A DNA stretch of 64,000 bases from an uncultured Ruminiclostridium sp. (GTDB lineage Bacteria; Bacillota; Clostridia; Oscillospirales; Ruminococcaceae): contig CANQXF010000011.1 in assembly GCA_947627695.1 (NCBI GenBank), positions 1-64,000 of the forward strand. Reading direction: 5' to 3'. The position numbers were made by a program, and so were the translations under genes. The stretch's first letter is position 1. Every line of letters begins with the position of its first letter. Of this stretch, positions 41,267 to 50,254 are shown in pieces. Below the pieces are notes generated by a model. The model was not told the origin of the DNA. It was given only the letters and a program-made list of their open reading frames with translations, and searched no databases.

Positions 41267-42090
41267 TTCGTTTCCTCCATGGAAAGTATGTGGAGCCGAA
41301 GGTGTCCGTCGGCTACTCGGTATAAAACCCTGTCGGGTGAAAGGTATATTTCCTCGCGATAAACAGGCGACATACCCGCTGTAAGTTCGGTGACGTAATA
41401 CCTCCTGCCGCCCAGCTCGACCTCCGTCATTGCGTTGTATTTTCTGAACCTGTCAAGCGCCTCGCCCCGCGTCATAGTGTGATTTATGCTCATCAGCTCT
41501 CTTTCAGGCCTGCTCCAGTAGGGAAGCGCCTCGGTCTGCGGCTTTGCTTCGTTCCAGTATCTTTCAAAATCGCCGAAAATTAGCCTTACCATTTCAGCGG
41601 CATTTTTTGCGCACTCAAGATATATATCCACGCTGTCAACGTCGGGGGTTATCGGAAAGCTCCGCTGTAATATAACGTCCCCCTTATCCAGCTTCGGGGC
41701 GAGCTTGTGCATTGTAACTCCCGTTTTAGACAGCTCGCGCTCCATCGCCGCCTCAATGGGGTAATAGCTCCTCCCCTGCGGCAAAAGCGAGCTGTGAGTA
41801 TTTATGCCTTTGAACTCGGGAACGCCCTCGGGAATGGGTATAATGCGGTTATACTCCGCCACAAAGAACATCTCGCAGCCGTCCTCACGAAAATATTTCC
41901 TCACCGCCTCAGGTGTTATTGCCTCGTAATAAACGGGTATCCCGCGCTCTTTTGCAAGCCTTGTTATTGAGTATTCGGTGAAGTAGTCCTCATCATTGTG
42001 ATATGTATAAAGCGCCAATATCTCGTGTTCCCGCAGAAAATATTCAAAGCAGGACAAAAACACGTCGCTGCCGAAATATACGACTTTCAT
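41263..42090 (-). CDS. Formyltransferase-like enzyme
   Basis: A 275-residue protein of the formyltransferase fold (Fmt, PurN, ArnA relatives). Landmarks are VVYFGSDVFLSCF at the start, GINTHSSLLPQGRSYYPIEAA (the N/H region), and TGVTMHKL with DKGDVILQ (the conserved aspartate). These enzymes move a formyl group from 10-formyl-tetrahydrofolate to an amine. In this operon the target could be a peptide, sugar or amino-acid intermediate; no evidence decides. It overlaps the SpoIIE gene and lies 9 nt after the MATE-ATPase gene. Confidence 0.8.
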   Translation of the reverse strand: MKVVYFGSDVFLSCFEYFLREHEILALYTYHNDEDYFTEYSITRLAKERGIPVYYEAITPEAVRKYFREDGCEMFFVAEYNRIIPIPEGVPEFKGINTHSSLLPQGRSYYPIEAAMERELSKTGVTMHKLAPKLDKGDVILQRSFPITPDVDSVDIYLECAKNAAEMVRLIFGDFERYWNEAKPQTEALPYWSRPERELMSINHTMTRGEALDRFRKYNAMTEVELGGRRYYVTELTAGMSPVYREEIYLSPDRVLYRVADGHLRLHILSMEETK

Positions 42091-42099
42091 ATTATCCCT

Positions 42100-43854
42100 C
42101 TAAATCCTTATTATAAGTGTGTTAAAGCCCTGATAGCGCCGATAGAAAAACTCCTTCGCGCGCTTTTTTATGACCAGCACGCCCATGCTGTCCATATCGA
42201 AATCGCCGTCGACGCTCGCCTTTTCGGTCTCAAGTCCGAACGGGTTGAACGAGGTGGCGTCGTCGCGCATATGAAGCTCCAGAATGCCGCTTTCGTACAT
42301 AATTGCGGTTATCTGTATATATCCGTCGGTCCTGCCGCTGAAGCCTTTGTTTAAGATAGCCATACCTATCTCCTCAACGGTCATCGTCACCAGCATACTC
42401 TGCTTCATATCGGCGCCCCATTTTTCGCAGAACTCCTCAAGCTCATGGCTGACGTCCATAACGTCGCTGGAATTGCTTAATATCGTCTTTTGGTATATCC
42501 TGTCCTCCGACACTCCTTCGCCCTTGTATCTCCCGCCCAGCGAGGTCAGAAGGAACACGCCGAGTGACCCCGCCTCTGTGAGAAGAAACAGCAGCCAGAA
42601 GTATTGAAGTCCGAACATATTGCACAAAAACGTCAGCGGTATCAAAAGCACAGCACCCCTGAGCGTCTCTAAAATAAAGGAGGGCTTTTCGTTGCCGCAG
42701 GCCTGATAGTATCCGCATATCAGTATATTCAGTCCCGCAAACAGCGCCGCTATTCCGTAAATTCTGAGCGCAACATAAGCAAGCGCCTCCGAGCTTGAGC
42801 CCGCTATGCCGAAAAGGGAACACATCAGCCCGGGGAACACCTCCACCAGAATTATCAATGCCCCGCCGACCGCAAGCCCGCTTTTTAAGCCGAGGGAAAC
42901 GACGCTCTTTTTGCCCTTTGAGTTATGCTCGCCCTGATACGTTGAGAGTATCGGCTGCATTGCCCGTGAAGTCCCCTCAAACAGATAAAGTATAAGGTAT
43001 GACGTGTTCTGGATAACGTCGAATACCGCTACTGCTTCCTCACCGCCGAGGCGAATAAGCATATTGTTGCATATCAGGAAGAATATCATCTGATATAAAT
43101 ACTGCACCGAGGTCGCAAGCCCCGCCTTCATTGATGCGAAAGAGCCGAATATCTCATACCCGCTTGGCAAGGTGAAGCGAAGTGAGCTGCCCTTTCGGAA
43201 GAACCCCGGGAGATATATGCCTATTGCGATTATCTGCCCCAAAGCGGTAGAAAGAGCCGCACCCTGCGCGCCCATATCGAGAAAGATGACCAGTATAACG
43301 TTTAAAGCTATGTCGCATACGTTTCCCACCACCGAGCCGAGCCCCGCGAGCTTCTGACTCTCGTTGTTGCGAAGAAAATAGTTGAATATGTTGGACATAT
43401 AAAAGAGAGGCGTGGCGGAAACGAGTATCCTCAGATACCCCTTTGTAGCAAGGTAGAGCTCACCGTCAGCAGTCTTTGTGCCCAAAAGGTTCAGCAGCTG
43501 CTCAATAAAGATATTTCCAAATATCGCAGTAGATATGCTGAAGATAAGAGCGAGCCAGAAAACGCCGTTAAAACCCTTTTTAGCGGCGTCTCTCTTTCCC
43601 TCGCTCATCAGTCTTGAATATTTCACCGAGCCGCCCAGTCCAAGAGCGTGGGCGAACATACAGTTTATCATATATACGGGAAGTATCAGCCCGATAGCCG
43701 CAAGCCCCACTCCGCCCAGCTTTTGCCCGACTACTACCGCGTCAGCCATATCGCTCAGCGCCCAGCCCAGCGACGACAGCATTGCGGGGATCCACAGGCG
43801 GCGGAACATCTTCCCGGTAAAACCGTCCTTAACGTGCAGAAAGATCATCTCCAC
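42100..43854 (-). CDS. MATE transporter fused to RsbW-like ATPase domain
   Basis: A 584-residue fusion. Residues about 1-445 are a MATE-family antiporter with twelve membrane helices (LSSLGWALSDMADAVVVGQ, SQKLAGLGSVVGNVCDIALN). Residues about 455-584 are a GHKL ATPase of the RsbW/SpoIIAB type: VTMTVEEIGMAIL (N box), HMRDDATSFNPFG and MDSMGVLVIKKRA. RsbW proteins phosphorylate STAS partners or hold sigma factors. A transporter carrying such a domain is unusual. The GTG start at 43854 is uncertain; an ATG two codons on or one at about residue 16 is possible. Confidence 0.88.
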   Translation of the reverse strand: MEMIFLHVKDGFTGKMFRRLWIPAMLSSLGWALSDMADAVVVGQKLGGVGLAAIGLILPVYMINCMFAHALGLGGSVKYSRLMSEGKRDAAKKGFNGVFWLALIFSISTAIFGNIFIEQLLNLLGTKTADGELYLATKGYLRILVSATPLFYMSNIFNYFLRNNESQKLAGLGSVVGNVCDIALNVILVIFLDMGAQGAALSTALGQIIAIGIYLPGFFRKGSSLRFTLPSGYEIFGSFASMKAGLATSVQYLYQMIFFLICNNMLIRLGGEEAVAVFDVIQNTSYLILYLFEGTSRAMQPILSTYQGEHNSKGKKSVVSLGLKSGLAVGGALIILVEVFPGLMCSLFGIAGSSSEALAYVALRIYGIAALFAGLNILICGYYQACGNEKPSFILETLRGAVLLIPLTFLCNMFGLQYFWLLFLLTEAGSLGVFLLTSLGGRYKGEGVSEDRIYQKTILSNSSDVMDVSHELEEFCEKWGADMKQSMLVTMTVEEIGMAILNKGFSGRTDGYIQITAIMYESGILELHMRDDATSFNPFGLETEKASVDGDFDMDSMGVLVIKKRAKEFFYRRYQGFNTLIIRI

Positions 43855-43991
43855 AAATATCAGAGTATATTTTATTATATCATATTATATCATAAAATGA
43901 AAGTTTTGTATATGATCAGCCGTCTTTTTTTCTGTTCCACACGCAGTCAGGGAGCAAAATGCGGCTTAAAATATAATAACAGCCTTCGATT

Positions 43992-44035
43992 ATTATACCA
44001 TATTTTTCGACCTGCCGACGTGTTGTCTGCGGAAA
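43992..44035 (-). promoter_or_regulatory. Regulated promoter P6 (MATE-ATPase operon)
   Basis: TATAAT at 43997-43992 on the minus strand; TTTCCGCAGACAACA starts at 44035, exactly 38 nt upstream, and keeps the core CGCA-GA-C-A-ACA. The -35 position (CGTCGG) is not consensus. The leader to the MATE gene is about 130 nt. The rest of the gap 43,855-44,171 holds this promoter, P3 and AT-rich sequence with another TATAAT near 43,885. Confidence 0.65.
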
Positions 44036-44079
44036 TTACAAGCCGCAAACAATGGGTCTTTTTTCAGGCTTTATGCCGA

Positions 44080-44144
44080 TATGTCGCAATCGGCATAAAA
44101 ACAGCGCAGATAACACGTCACGGCGGTTTCAAATGTGCTATAAT
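44080..44144 (+). promoter_or_regulatory. Regulated promoter P3 (plus-strand peptide cluster)
   Basis: TATAAT at 44139-44144; ACAGCGCAGATAACA starts at 44101, exactly 38 nt upstream; a second box TATGTCGCA lies 12 nt further up (44080-44088). The -35 position (CGTCAC) is non-consensus. It is divergent from P6. Confidence 0.75.
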
Positions 44145-44171
44145 ATATGTAAAGGGAAAAGGAGGTGCGAC

Positions 44172-44420
44172 GTGGCAAACGGTATTTTATCAGATGACCA
44201 GCTGTTTAATGTTTCGGGAGGAACTGACAGTGCTGATACAGAGGACATATCCTCCAATTACAGCTCCTGCGGTGACTGGATCTGTGCGTCCTGCCGCTGC
44301 CCCTGCACCGATAAGATACACTTATGCAATAACGGCGGCATTTCACGGACAGTCTGCCGCTATTGCCTGAATTATGATTTGGCAGGAGAAGTATGCAGAT
44401 TAGGTCACTCTTTTATCTGA
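44172..44420 (+). CDS. Cys-rich RiPP precursor peptide 5
   Basis: An 82-residue precursor starting at a GTG with AGGAGGT upstream. The leader ANGILSDDQLFNVSGG ends in a double-glycine site; the core has eight cysteines, including CASCRCPC and CRYCLNYD. The start is supported by the P3 promoter, with transcription from about 44,151. The frames beginning at 43,648 and 44,052 are upstream artefacts. Confidence 0.82.
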   Translation: MANGILSDDQLFNVSGGTDSADTEDISSNYSSCGDWICASCRCPCTDKIHLCNNGGISRTVCRYCLNYDLAGEVCRLGHSFI

Positions 44421-44463
44421 CACAGACAAAGCGTTGACGGAAAAAATAACAGGAGGAACCGCT

Positions 44464-44668
44464 ATGGAAAAGGAAAAGCATCTGATGAGCGATGAGGATA
44501 TGGAAAAAATCGGGGGGGGGGTACACTATAAGAAATAACCACGAAATATGTGACCAATTTGAGCCGATACCGTATTCTACAACGTCCAAATATTACTGTC
44601 GGCACTGTGTACATTACGTTAGTATACCTGGCATAGGCATAGACTTAGGAAAATGCGACGTCAGATAA
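44464..44668 (+). CDS. Cys-rich RiPP precursor peptide 6, frameshifted at a 10-G run
   Basis: The ATG (after GGAGGAACC) begins a leader MEKEKHLMSDEDMEKIGGG, where the glycine codons form a run of ten G (44512-44521). In the present sequence the frame ends soon after (VHYKK, stop). With nine G it would continue YTIRNNHEICDQFEPIPYS, then KYYCRHCVHYV and GKCDVR, matching the next two paralogs. The gene is therefore out of frame by one base at a homopolymer right at the cleavage site, either phase-variable or a sequencing artefact. Confidence 0.75.
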
Positions 44669-44690
44669 GTATTGACTTCGGAGGAATATT

Positions 44691-44894
44691 ATGGATAACG
44701 AAAAAAACACTCTTAATGACAGCGAGCTTGAAAACGTCGGGGAAGGGCATACTGTAAAAGGAGACGATGAAATATGCGATCGGTTTGAGCCGATCTCGTA
44801 TTGTATCGGAATGGACAATTTTCATTGCAGACACTGCATACATTTCGTTTTGCGTTCAATAACAGATTTATCAGGAAAATGCAGCGTCAAATAA
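44691..44894 (+). CDS. Cys-rich RiPP precursor peptide 7
   Basis: A 67-residue paralog of the neighbours: leader MDNEKNTLNDSELENVGEG (Gly-Glu-Gly rather than double glycine), then EICDRFEPISYC and CRHCIHFV with a last Cys in GKCSVK. CGGAGGAAT precedes the ATG. The altered cleavage site may reduce export. Confidence 0.8.
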   Translation: MDNEKNTLNDSELENVGEGHTVKGDDEICDRFEPISYCIGMDNFHCRHCIHFVLRSITDLSGKCSVK

Positions 44895-44916
44895 GTATCG
44901 ATTTCGGAGGAATATT

Positions 44917-45117
44917 ATGGATAACGAAAAAAACGCTCTTGATGACAGCGAGCTGGAAAACGTCGGCGGAGGCTATACCGTCGGCAACGATGAAGAAATA
45001 TGCGACCAATTTGAACCGATACCGTATTATCATTTGCAAAAGTATTATTGCAGACACTGTGTTCATTACGTAAAAATGCCGGGGGTCACTGCCGTAGGAA
45101 CGTGCGACGCAAAATAA
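44917..45117 (+). CDS. Cys-rich RiPP precursor peptide 8
   Basis: A 66-residue paralog with an intact leader end (SELENVGGG), then EICDQFEPIPYYH and CRHCVHYVKMPG with a last Cys in GTCDAK. It has the same spacing and ribosome site as precursor 7, which shows tandem duplication. It is followed by a small membrane protein gene. Confidence 0.82.
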   Translation: MDNEKNALDDSELENVGGGYTVGNDEEICDQFEPIPYYHLQKYYCRHCVHYVKMPGVTAVGTCDAK

Positions 45118-45204
45118 TACAGCCCCCGCTTCGGCAGAAAACAATTTTTGGATAATTCCCGCAAGGGTTTATCATATATCACATAAGTCAGGAGTAATGA
45201 AAAA

Positions 45205-45633
45205 ATGGAAAACAAACCTATCACAAAGTTTCTCAGGTTCACGGCGTGCCTTTACGTCATAATCGGAGTATGGTCTGCCATCGTCGGAGTGCTTGCAATC
45301 GTATCGCTTATCGCTCTTCCCGGTCTTACCGACCTTATGGCGGAAGCAGGCGAAGCTGCGCTCGAGGTAACCCCGCTTACCTACATAAGCATTGCGGTAT
45401 CTCTTATCTGCGCAATAATAGACGTCGTTCTGGGAATTATGGCATTAAAGCACAAGAACCTCAACATCGTCTATAAAATAGGCATAATCACGATGATAGC
45501 AAGCGAAGTTTTCACCGCCACTGAGCTTTCCTCTGTCGCCGACTGGGTAACTCTGGCGCTGGGACTTGTCGTTCCCGTCCTCTTCCTTATCGCGGTGTTA
45601 AAGCAGATAAAGCTTGACGGCGAAACGAAATAA
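45205..45633 (+). CDS. Four-helix membrane protein, possible immunity protein
   Basis: A 142-residue protein with about four membrane helices (for example YVIIGVWSAIVGVLAIVSLI and LALGLVVPVLFLIAVL) and a basic N-terminus. I do not recognise a family. Its place directly after three precursor peptide genes, on the same strand and 87 nt downstream, suggests a role in self-protection or export; this is positional inference only. Hairpins at 45,687-45,705 and 45,740-45,761 follow. Confidence 0.65.
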   Translation: MENKPITKFLRFTACLYVIIGVWSAIVGVLAIVSLIALPGLTDLMAEAGEAALEVTPLTYISIAVSLICAIIDVVLGIMALKHKNLNIVYKIGIITMIASEVFTATELSSVADWVTLALGLVVPVLFLIAVLKQIKLDGETK

Positions 45634-45739
45634 ATACAGCTTACGGCAGGATATTATCCTTTCGCAATTGCACGAAACAAGAAAAAGCCCGACTCATTAT
45701 CGGGCGCTCCTTAAAGAAGTTTATCTTATGTACAAAAGA

Positions 45740-45761
45740 CTGCATAGCTGGCTCTATGCAG
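45740..45761 (+). terminator. Terminator after the peptide cluster
   Basis: Stem CTGCATAG / CTATGCAG with a 6-nt loop, followed by a CTTTCTCTTTTT tract. Another stem, GCCCGA / TCGGGC (45687-45705), lies just upstream without a T run. Confidence 0.7.
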
Positions 45762-45818
45762 CCTTTCTCTTTTTGTCATAAGGCAGCACGTTCAACCGTA
45801 ACAGTTGCTGTCAAAACG

Positions 45819-46013
45819 TTAATGGGAGTTAACTTTTGGAATATCCGAATATTTGCGGACTATTCCGATAAAATGTGCCGATTTCTTTGTTTCCGCAGAA
45901 ACTGCACATACCATTGAAGATGGTATATAAGTGTGCCCTTGCCTCAAGGGAAGAAACATTGATGGGATTAAAGAATGGCTTTGTCCTGTATCTGTTAGGT
46001 TTTGATTATCCAT
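45819..46013 (-). CDS. Small hypothetical protein
   Basis: A 64-residue ORF starting MDNQNLTDTGQSH with a good ribosome site (AAGGTGG, 5 nt before the ATG). It contains FLPLRQGHTYIPSS and ends KVNSH. No domain is recognised and no membrane helix is seen. Support is only the ribosome site and open frame in a region without other genes, so it may be a remnant. Confidence 0.35.
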   Translation of the reverse strand: MDNQNLTDTGQSHSLIPSMFLPLRQGHTYIPSSMVCAVSAETKKSAHFIGIVRKYSDIPKVNSH

Positions 46014-46208
46014 ATTTCCACCTTTTTATTTCGAAATTTCTGCCGACACGGTAATGATAACACTATACATTTTAAAAATCGGACCAAAAGCGCTCCAGTT
46101 TTTTCAAAAAGTCTTGTTTTGTTTCATATGGTCAGTCATTATTGTGTTTGATTATTGGTGAAGGCAAAAATTGCTTTTGTTAATGATCACCTTTTTGCTT
46201 GCTGCTGT

Positions 46209-46231
46209 ATACGCCCGGAATTTGGGTGTAT
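46209..46231 (+). terminator. Terminator-like hairpin upstream of the CRISPR array
   Basis: Stem ATACGCCC / GGGTGTAT followed by seven Ts on the plus strand. The surrounding stretch 46,020-46,280 is AT-rich and shows no convincing gene. Confidence 0.55.
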
Positions 46232-46281
46232 TTTTTTAAAATTCAACATTCGTTGTGCAAGCAATACAACTATTTTTTATA

Positions 46282-46375
46282 TATAAAAATAAGAGCAGTA
46301 CTGCAATTAAGCAATACTGCTCTGTTTGTTTTTACATCAGCAACCGATTAACTTTAATCTTTAGGGTGAAAACTT
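46282..46375 (+). repeat. Direct repeat, left copy (flanks CRISPR-Cas)
   Basis: A 94-bp segment containing the hairpin AGAGCAGTACTGC / GCAATACTGCTCT and ending GGGTGAAAACTT. The segment at 54,912-55,005 has the same length and order of words without net gaps. The array begins 47 nt later. Confidence 0.8.
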
Positions 46376-46421
46376 ATTTATGACTGCCTCTCTATGTGTT
46401 GTCATTGATTATGTTATGCTA

Positions 46422-48299
46422 ATTTTTCCACCCTATAAATTTACACTACTCTCAAACAGCCTATGATCTGCCATATGTACAGTGGAGTTTTACTACCCTA
46501 TAAATTTACACTACTCTCAAACAATGTATGAGCTTTGACAAATTTATGATGAGTTTTACTACCCTATAAATTTACACTACTCTCAAACAAATCGTGAGCA
46601 TATATCATCGGCGGCAGAGTTTTACTACCCTATAAATTTACACTACTCTCAAACAGGAGCGTCAAAGTCTGCATAAGCGGGGCGGTTTTACTACCCTATA
46701 AATTTACACTACTCTCAAACGCAGAATGCGGCGCGGGACATAGCTGTCAGTTTTACTACCCTATAAATTTACACTACTCTCAAACGTTGTTTGACAACCG
46801 CACTGTGCAAACGTGGTTTTACTACCCTATAAATTTACACTACTCTCAAACTGTCCTGCAAGCCGGGGGAATGATAAGCCCGTTTTACTACCCTATAAAT
46901 TTACACTACTCTCAAACCATTAAACGGACATTTTATGATGTGTGATTGTTTTACTACCCTATAAATTTACACTACTCTCAAACGTGACAGCGGCGACGGA
47001 GCCGCCGATGAAAGTTTTACTACCCTATAAATTTACACTACTCTCAAACGTTAGTGAGGGTTATAGCGGTTTTTTCTTTGTTTTACTACCCTATAAATTT
47101 ACACTACTCTCAAACGTTAGTGAGGGTTATAGCGGTTTTTTCTTTGTTTTACTACCCTATAAATTTACACTACTCTCAAACCTGTGGCAGTGTCTATTTC
47201 TTTCTGTATCGGTTTTACTACCCTATAAATTTACACTACTCTCAAACAAGGAGGCTAAAGCATGAGCACAAAGAAAAGTTTTACTACCCTATAAATTTAC
47301 ACTACTCTCAAACCATAGTTCCGATAGCCTTTGCCCACCAGCGGTTTTACTACCCTATAAATTTACACTACTCTCAAACAAGAATAACGTGATTTATTTC
47401 GTTTGTAAGTTTTACTACCCTATAAATTTACACTACTCTCAAACTACCAGCACAAAGTCTTTAAGGATCTTCCTGTTTTACTACCCTATAAATTTACACT
47501 ACTCTCAAACTACCAGCACAAAGTCTTTAAGGATCTTCCTGTTTTACTACCCTATAAATTTACACTACTCTCAAACCTTGGGACGGCACTATATATGCTG
47601 CGGAGAGTTTTACTACCCTATAAATTTACACTACTCTCAAACGGTTAAACCTGATACAATGGACATTATACTGTTTTACTACCCTATAAATTTACACTAC
47701 TCTCAAACATTTGCGTGGGTAGATGATACGGACAATAGTTTTACTACCCTATAAATTTACACTACTCTCAAACAGTGTGGTCAGTCGGTCGTCGTCCATG
47801 ACGGTTTTACTACCCTATAAATTTACACTACTCTCAAACATGGAGGAAGCTATTATTATTGCGTTTCTGTTTTACTACCCTATAAATTTACACTACTCTC
47901 AAACACACGGTAGTGTGGACAAGCCCCGTATTTGTTTTACTACCCTATAAATTTACACTACTCTCAAACTTTCCAATCAATGTTATTCATTTGATTTTCG
48001 TTTTACTACCCTATAAATTTACACTACTCTCAAACCGAAGGAATTGTGCAGCCAAACTACTTATGGTTTTACTACCCTATAAATTTACACTACTCTCAAA
48101 CCTTGCGCTGTTATATGCCGCCTGTACTTTTGTTTTACTACCCTATAAATTTACACTACTCTCAAACTGCAATATTCAGCTTTCGGGTAGCACTGGAGTT
48201 TTACTACCCTATAAATTTACACTACTCTCAAACTTGCCCTTCGAGCTTGCCGAGGAATTGCGGGTTTTACTACCCTATAAATTTACACTACTCTCAAAC
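46422..48299 (-). CRISPR. Type II-A CRISPR array, 29 repeats and 28 spacers
   Basis: The repeat is 36 bp; in the transcribed (minus) orientation it starts GTTTGAGAGTAGTG and ends GGGTAGTAAAAC. Spacers are 29-30 bp. The first repeat at 46422-46457 has three mismatches at its plus-strand start and is the old, leader-distal end; the leader-proximal repeat is 48264-48299. The spacer at 47,050-47,079 is repeated exactly in the next position, and so is the one at about 47,445-47,474. The minus orientation is supported by the degenerate end, by the leader next to csn2 and by the plus-strand tracrRNA. Confidence 0.97.
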
Positions 48300-48390
48300 C
48301 TCAAATTTTGAGATAATGACACTACTCATCAGTGAAAATCTACAGGATATAATCAGTATAGCATATTTTGCAATAAAGTCAATAACCTTT
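48300..48390 (-). promoter_or_regulatory. CRISPR leader with promoter and integration motif
   Basis: On the minus strand TTGACT (48382-48377), 16-nt spacer, TATACT (48360-48355) drives the array. The leader ends ATTTGAG directly before the first repeat, the kind of leader-end motif used for spacer integration in type II-A systems. It occupies the gap between csn2 and the array. Confidence 0.8.
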
Positions 48391-49057
48391 ATATTATGCA
48401 CAAATCTTTATCAATAATAATGCGAGTCTCATGTTTCAGCAATGCTGTCGCTTTACTTTCTATACATATAAGTGTTATGCCGTTAAGCAAAACGCTTTGA
48501 AACAAATCTTCAGCCTCACGGTCCGTTATATAATCCCTTAGACCTACCGTTATAAACACCTTTCGTTTTTTATACTTCATCGAAGCCATGATAAATTCAA
48601 ACAGTTTTTCGGTGAGCTTTTTATCTGTTTCCACGATGTGAAGATCAAAGGCTTTTAAAATGCCTGTTATATCATTTGGCTGACAAATATCCGTTTCAAT
48701 ATCTATATCTTCCAGAAGATCAAACAAATATTTTTCAATATATGTATATAGTTCCTGCGTGGCATTATAAAGTGCGCCATTTACAGCCTTTTCTTTAAGT
48801 TCAGAACAAATTGCGGAAAGAATGTCCTTCCTGTTAGATGTAAACGGTATAAACTGTGTGATAATATCTGCAAATTTGCTTAGATCCAACGGAACATAAT
48901 TTTCAGATATCACCGTATCGCCATTGATTCCGTTTATCTGACGATAAATATCATCAGCAATTTCATAAAACATTTTCTGATTCTCTATAACGATAGTTTG
49001 AACCTTATCATTTTGTATATTGATCTCCAAGCCTATCGGCGGGTATACTAACATCAT
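48389..49057 (-). CDS. csn2: Csn2, type II-A adaptation protein
   Basis: A 222-residue protein in the position and of the size of Csn2, the ring-forming DNA-end-binding protein of type II-A systems. Sequence similarity to well-known Csn2 is moderate: an N-terminal beta-rich part ([22 protein letters not shown]) and a C-terminal [22 protein letters not shown]. It overlaps cas2 by 4 nt. Its presence makes the system subtype II-A. Confidence 0.88.
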   Translation of the reverse strand: MMLVYPPIGLEINIQNDKVQTIVIENQKMFYEIADDIYRQINGINGDTVISENYVPLDLSKFADIITQFIPFTSNRKDILSAICSELKEKAVNGALYNATQELYTYIEKYLFDLLEDIDIETDICQPNDITGILKAFDLHIVETDKKLTEKLFEFIMASMKYKKRKVFITVGLRDYITDREAEDLFQSVLLNGITLICIESKATALLKHETRIIIDKDLCII

Positions 49058-49374
49058 ATGATGATCAACCTTTCGTCGCTGTCTACTATATCGTTTATAT
49101 AATTTCCCGTCAGAAATTCCATTTTGGAAAACTGCTTTTCTGTAACACTAAGTATCTGAACAAGACCTTCCGGCGGTTTATTTGCTCTTACATTACTGAT
49201 GATACTGTTTGCCATATTCTGATTAAGAGACAATCTGCAATAAACAGATTCCTGCATCATCATAAATCCGTTCTTTATAAGAAACTTTCGGAATCTGCTG
49301 TAATTTCTTCTGTTTTCAGCAGTCAATACGGGAAGATCAAAAAATATAATTATCCTCACGAATCTATAACTCAC
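49054..49374 (-). CDS. cas2: CRISPR-associated endonuclease Cas2
   Basis: A 106-residue Cas2: [22 protein letters not shown] is the beta-1 strand with its conserved Asp and following helix, then [19 protein letters not shown]. It forms the spacer-integration complex with Cas1. It overlaps cas1 by 11 nt and csn2 by 4 nt. Confidence 0.95.
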   Translation of the reverse strand: MSYRFVRIIIFFDLPVLTAENRRNYSRFRKFLIKNGFMMMQESVYCRLSLNQNMANSIISNVRANKPPEGLVQILSVTEKQFSKMEFLTGNYINDIVDSDERLIII

Positions 49375-50254
49375 CTTTCCCTCCGACTGAATAAAAATTT
49401 ATCTTTGAAATATCATTATCTTCTATAGCGTCAAAAACGCTCTGACAATAGATTTTTATAGCATTGCTCACATACTGTTGCTTATTATTTATTCTGACGG
49501 TATTGTTGAGTACATTTACAAGCAGGCGTTTTTCATCGCTTGTAAACTTAGTAAACCTTTCAGAATACACAATCCTGTCAACAAGCACGCGGAACGGTTC
49601 CATAAGGTCGCACGACAAATTGAAATGATTAAACATATTATTATGGAACAAGCCTATCTGTGTTATGTATCCATGCGAGACAATTTCTCGGTTAAATGCC
49701 GAAAGCAGAATACTGTAACCGTAATTCAAAGCGGCATTGGTAACGCAATCCGTGCTTCTGGTAAAATCCATTCCGAAAAGAGCATTAAAATATACTTTTG
49801 CGGCATGACCCTCTCTGTTTGTTATATCGCCAATCTCTATTTGTGTCAAATAGCTGTTAAGCAGCTGTGACTCATCATACTTTTCTTTTTCCGCTAAGAA
49901 CGCCGATTGCTGCCTTATTTTTTCAGCAACTATCTCTGTCCATATATACATTTTGACTTCGTCGTTCCATTTTATCTGCTTTCTGATCCTGTCTGCCGTG
50001 TCATGACTGCCATAATAAGATACAAGCTCACATGAGGGGCTTCGTTTTTCATCACAAAAAATTACTTTAATTTTTTTCTCATTAAGGGCAGCAATCAGAC
50101 ATCCTGTAATTGAAACAGCAGGATCCTCAATGATAAGAACAGACAGCTCATCAAGATAAATTTTTTTGACGGATTCCTCTGTTCTTATCACAAGATACCC
50201 TGTTTTAAGGTCAAGCTTTGCCCTTTGGGTAACGATTACTGTTCTCCAGCTCAT
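49364..50254 (-). CDS. cas1: CRISPR-associated integrase Cas1
   Basis: A 296-residue type II Cas1. [21 protein letters not shown] is the N-terminal beta domain; the catalytic helical domain has [16 protein letters not shown] (the metal-binding Glu), [11 protein letters not shown], and [22 protein letters not shown] (the His and Glu/Asp). It inserts new spacers with Cas2. It overlaps cas9 by 4 nt. Confidence 0.96.
   Translation of the reverse strand: MSWRTVIVTQRAKLDLKTGYLVIRTEESVKKIYLDELSVLIIEDPAVSITGCLIAALNEKKIKVIFCDEKRSPSCELVSYYGSHDTADRIRKQIKWNDEVKMYIWTEIVAEKIRQQSAFLAEKEKYDESQLLNSYLTQIEIGDITNREGHAAKVYFNALFGMDFTRSTDCVTNAALNYGYSILLSAFNREIVSHGYITQIGLFHNNMFNHFNLSCDLMEPFRVLVDRIVYSERFTKFTSDEKRLLVNVLNNTVRINNKQQYVSNAIKIYCQSVFDAIEDNDISKINFYSVGGKGEL

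Noticed and set aside
44887-45144. Hydrophobic minus-strand ORFs opposite precursors 7 and 8
   Set aside because: They mirror duplicated genes on the other strand and have no ribosome site.
46942-48417. Plus-strand ORFs with repeating VLLPYKFTLLSN or FYYPINLHYSQT units
   Set aside because: They are translations of the CRISPR repeats and spacers, not a repeat protein.
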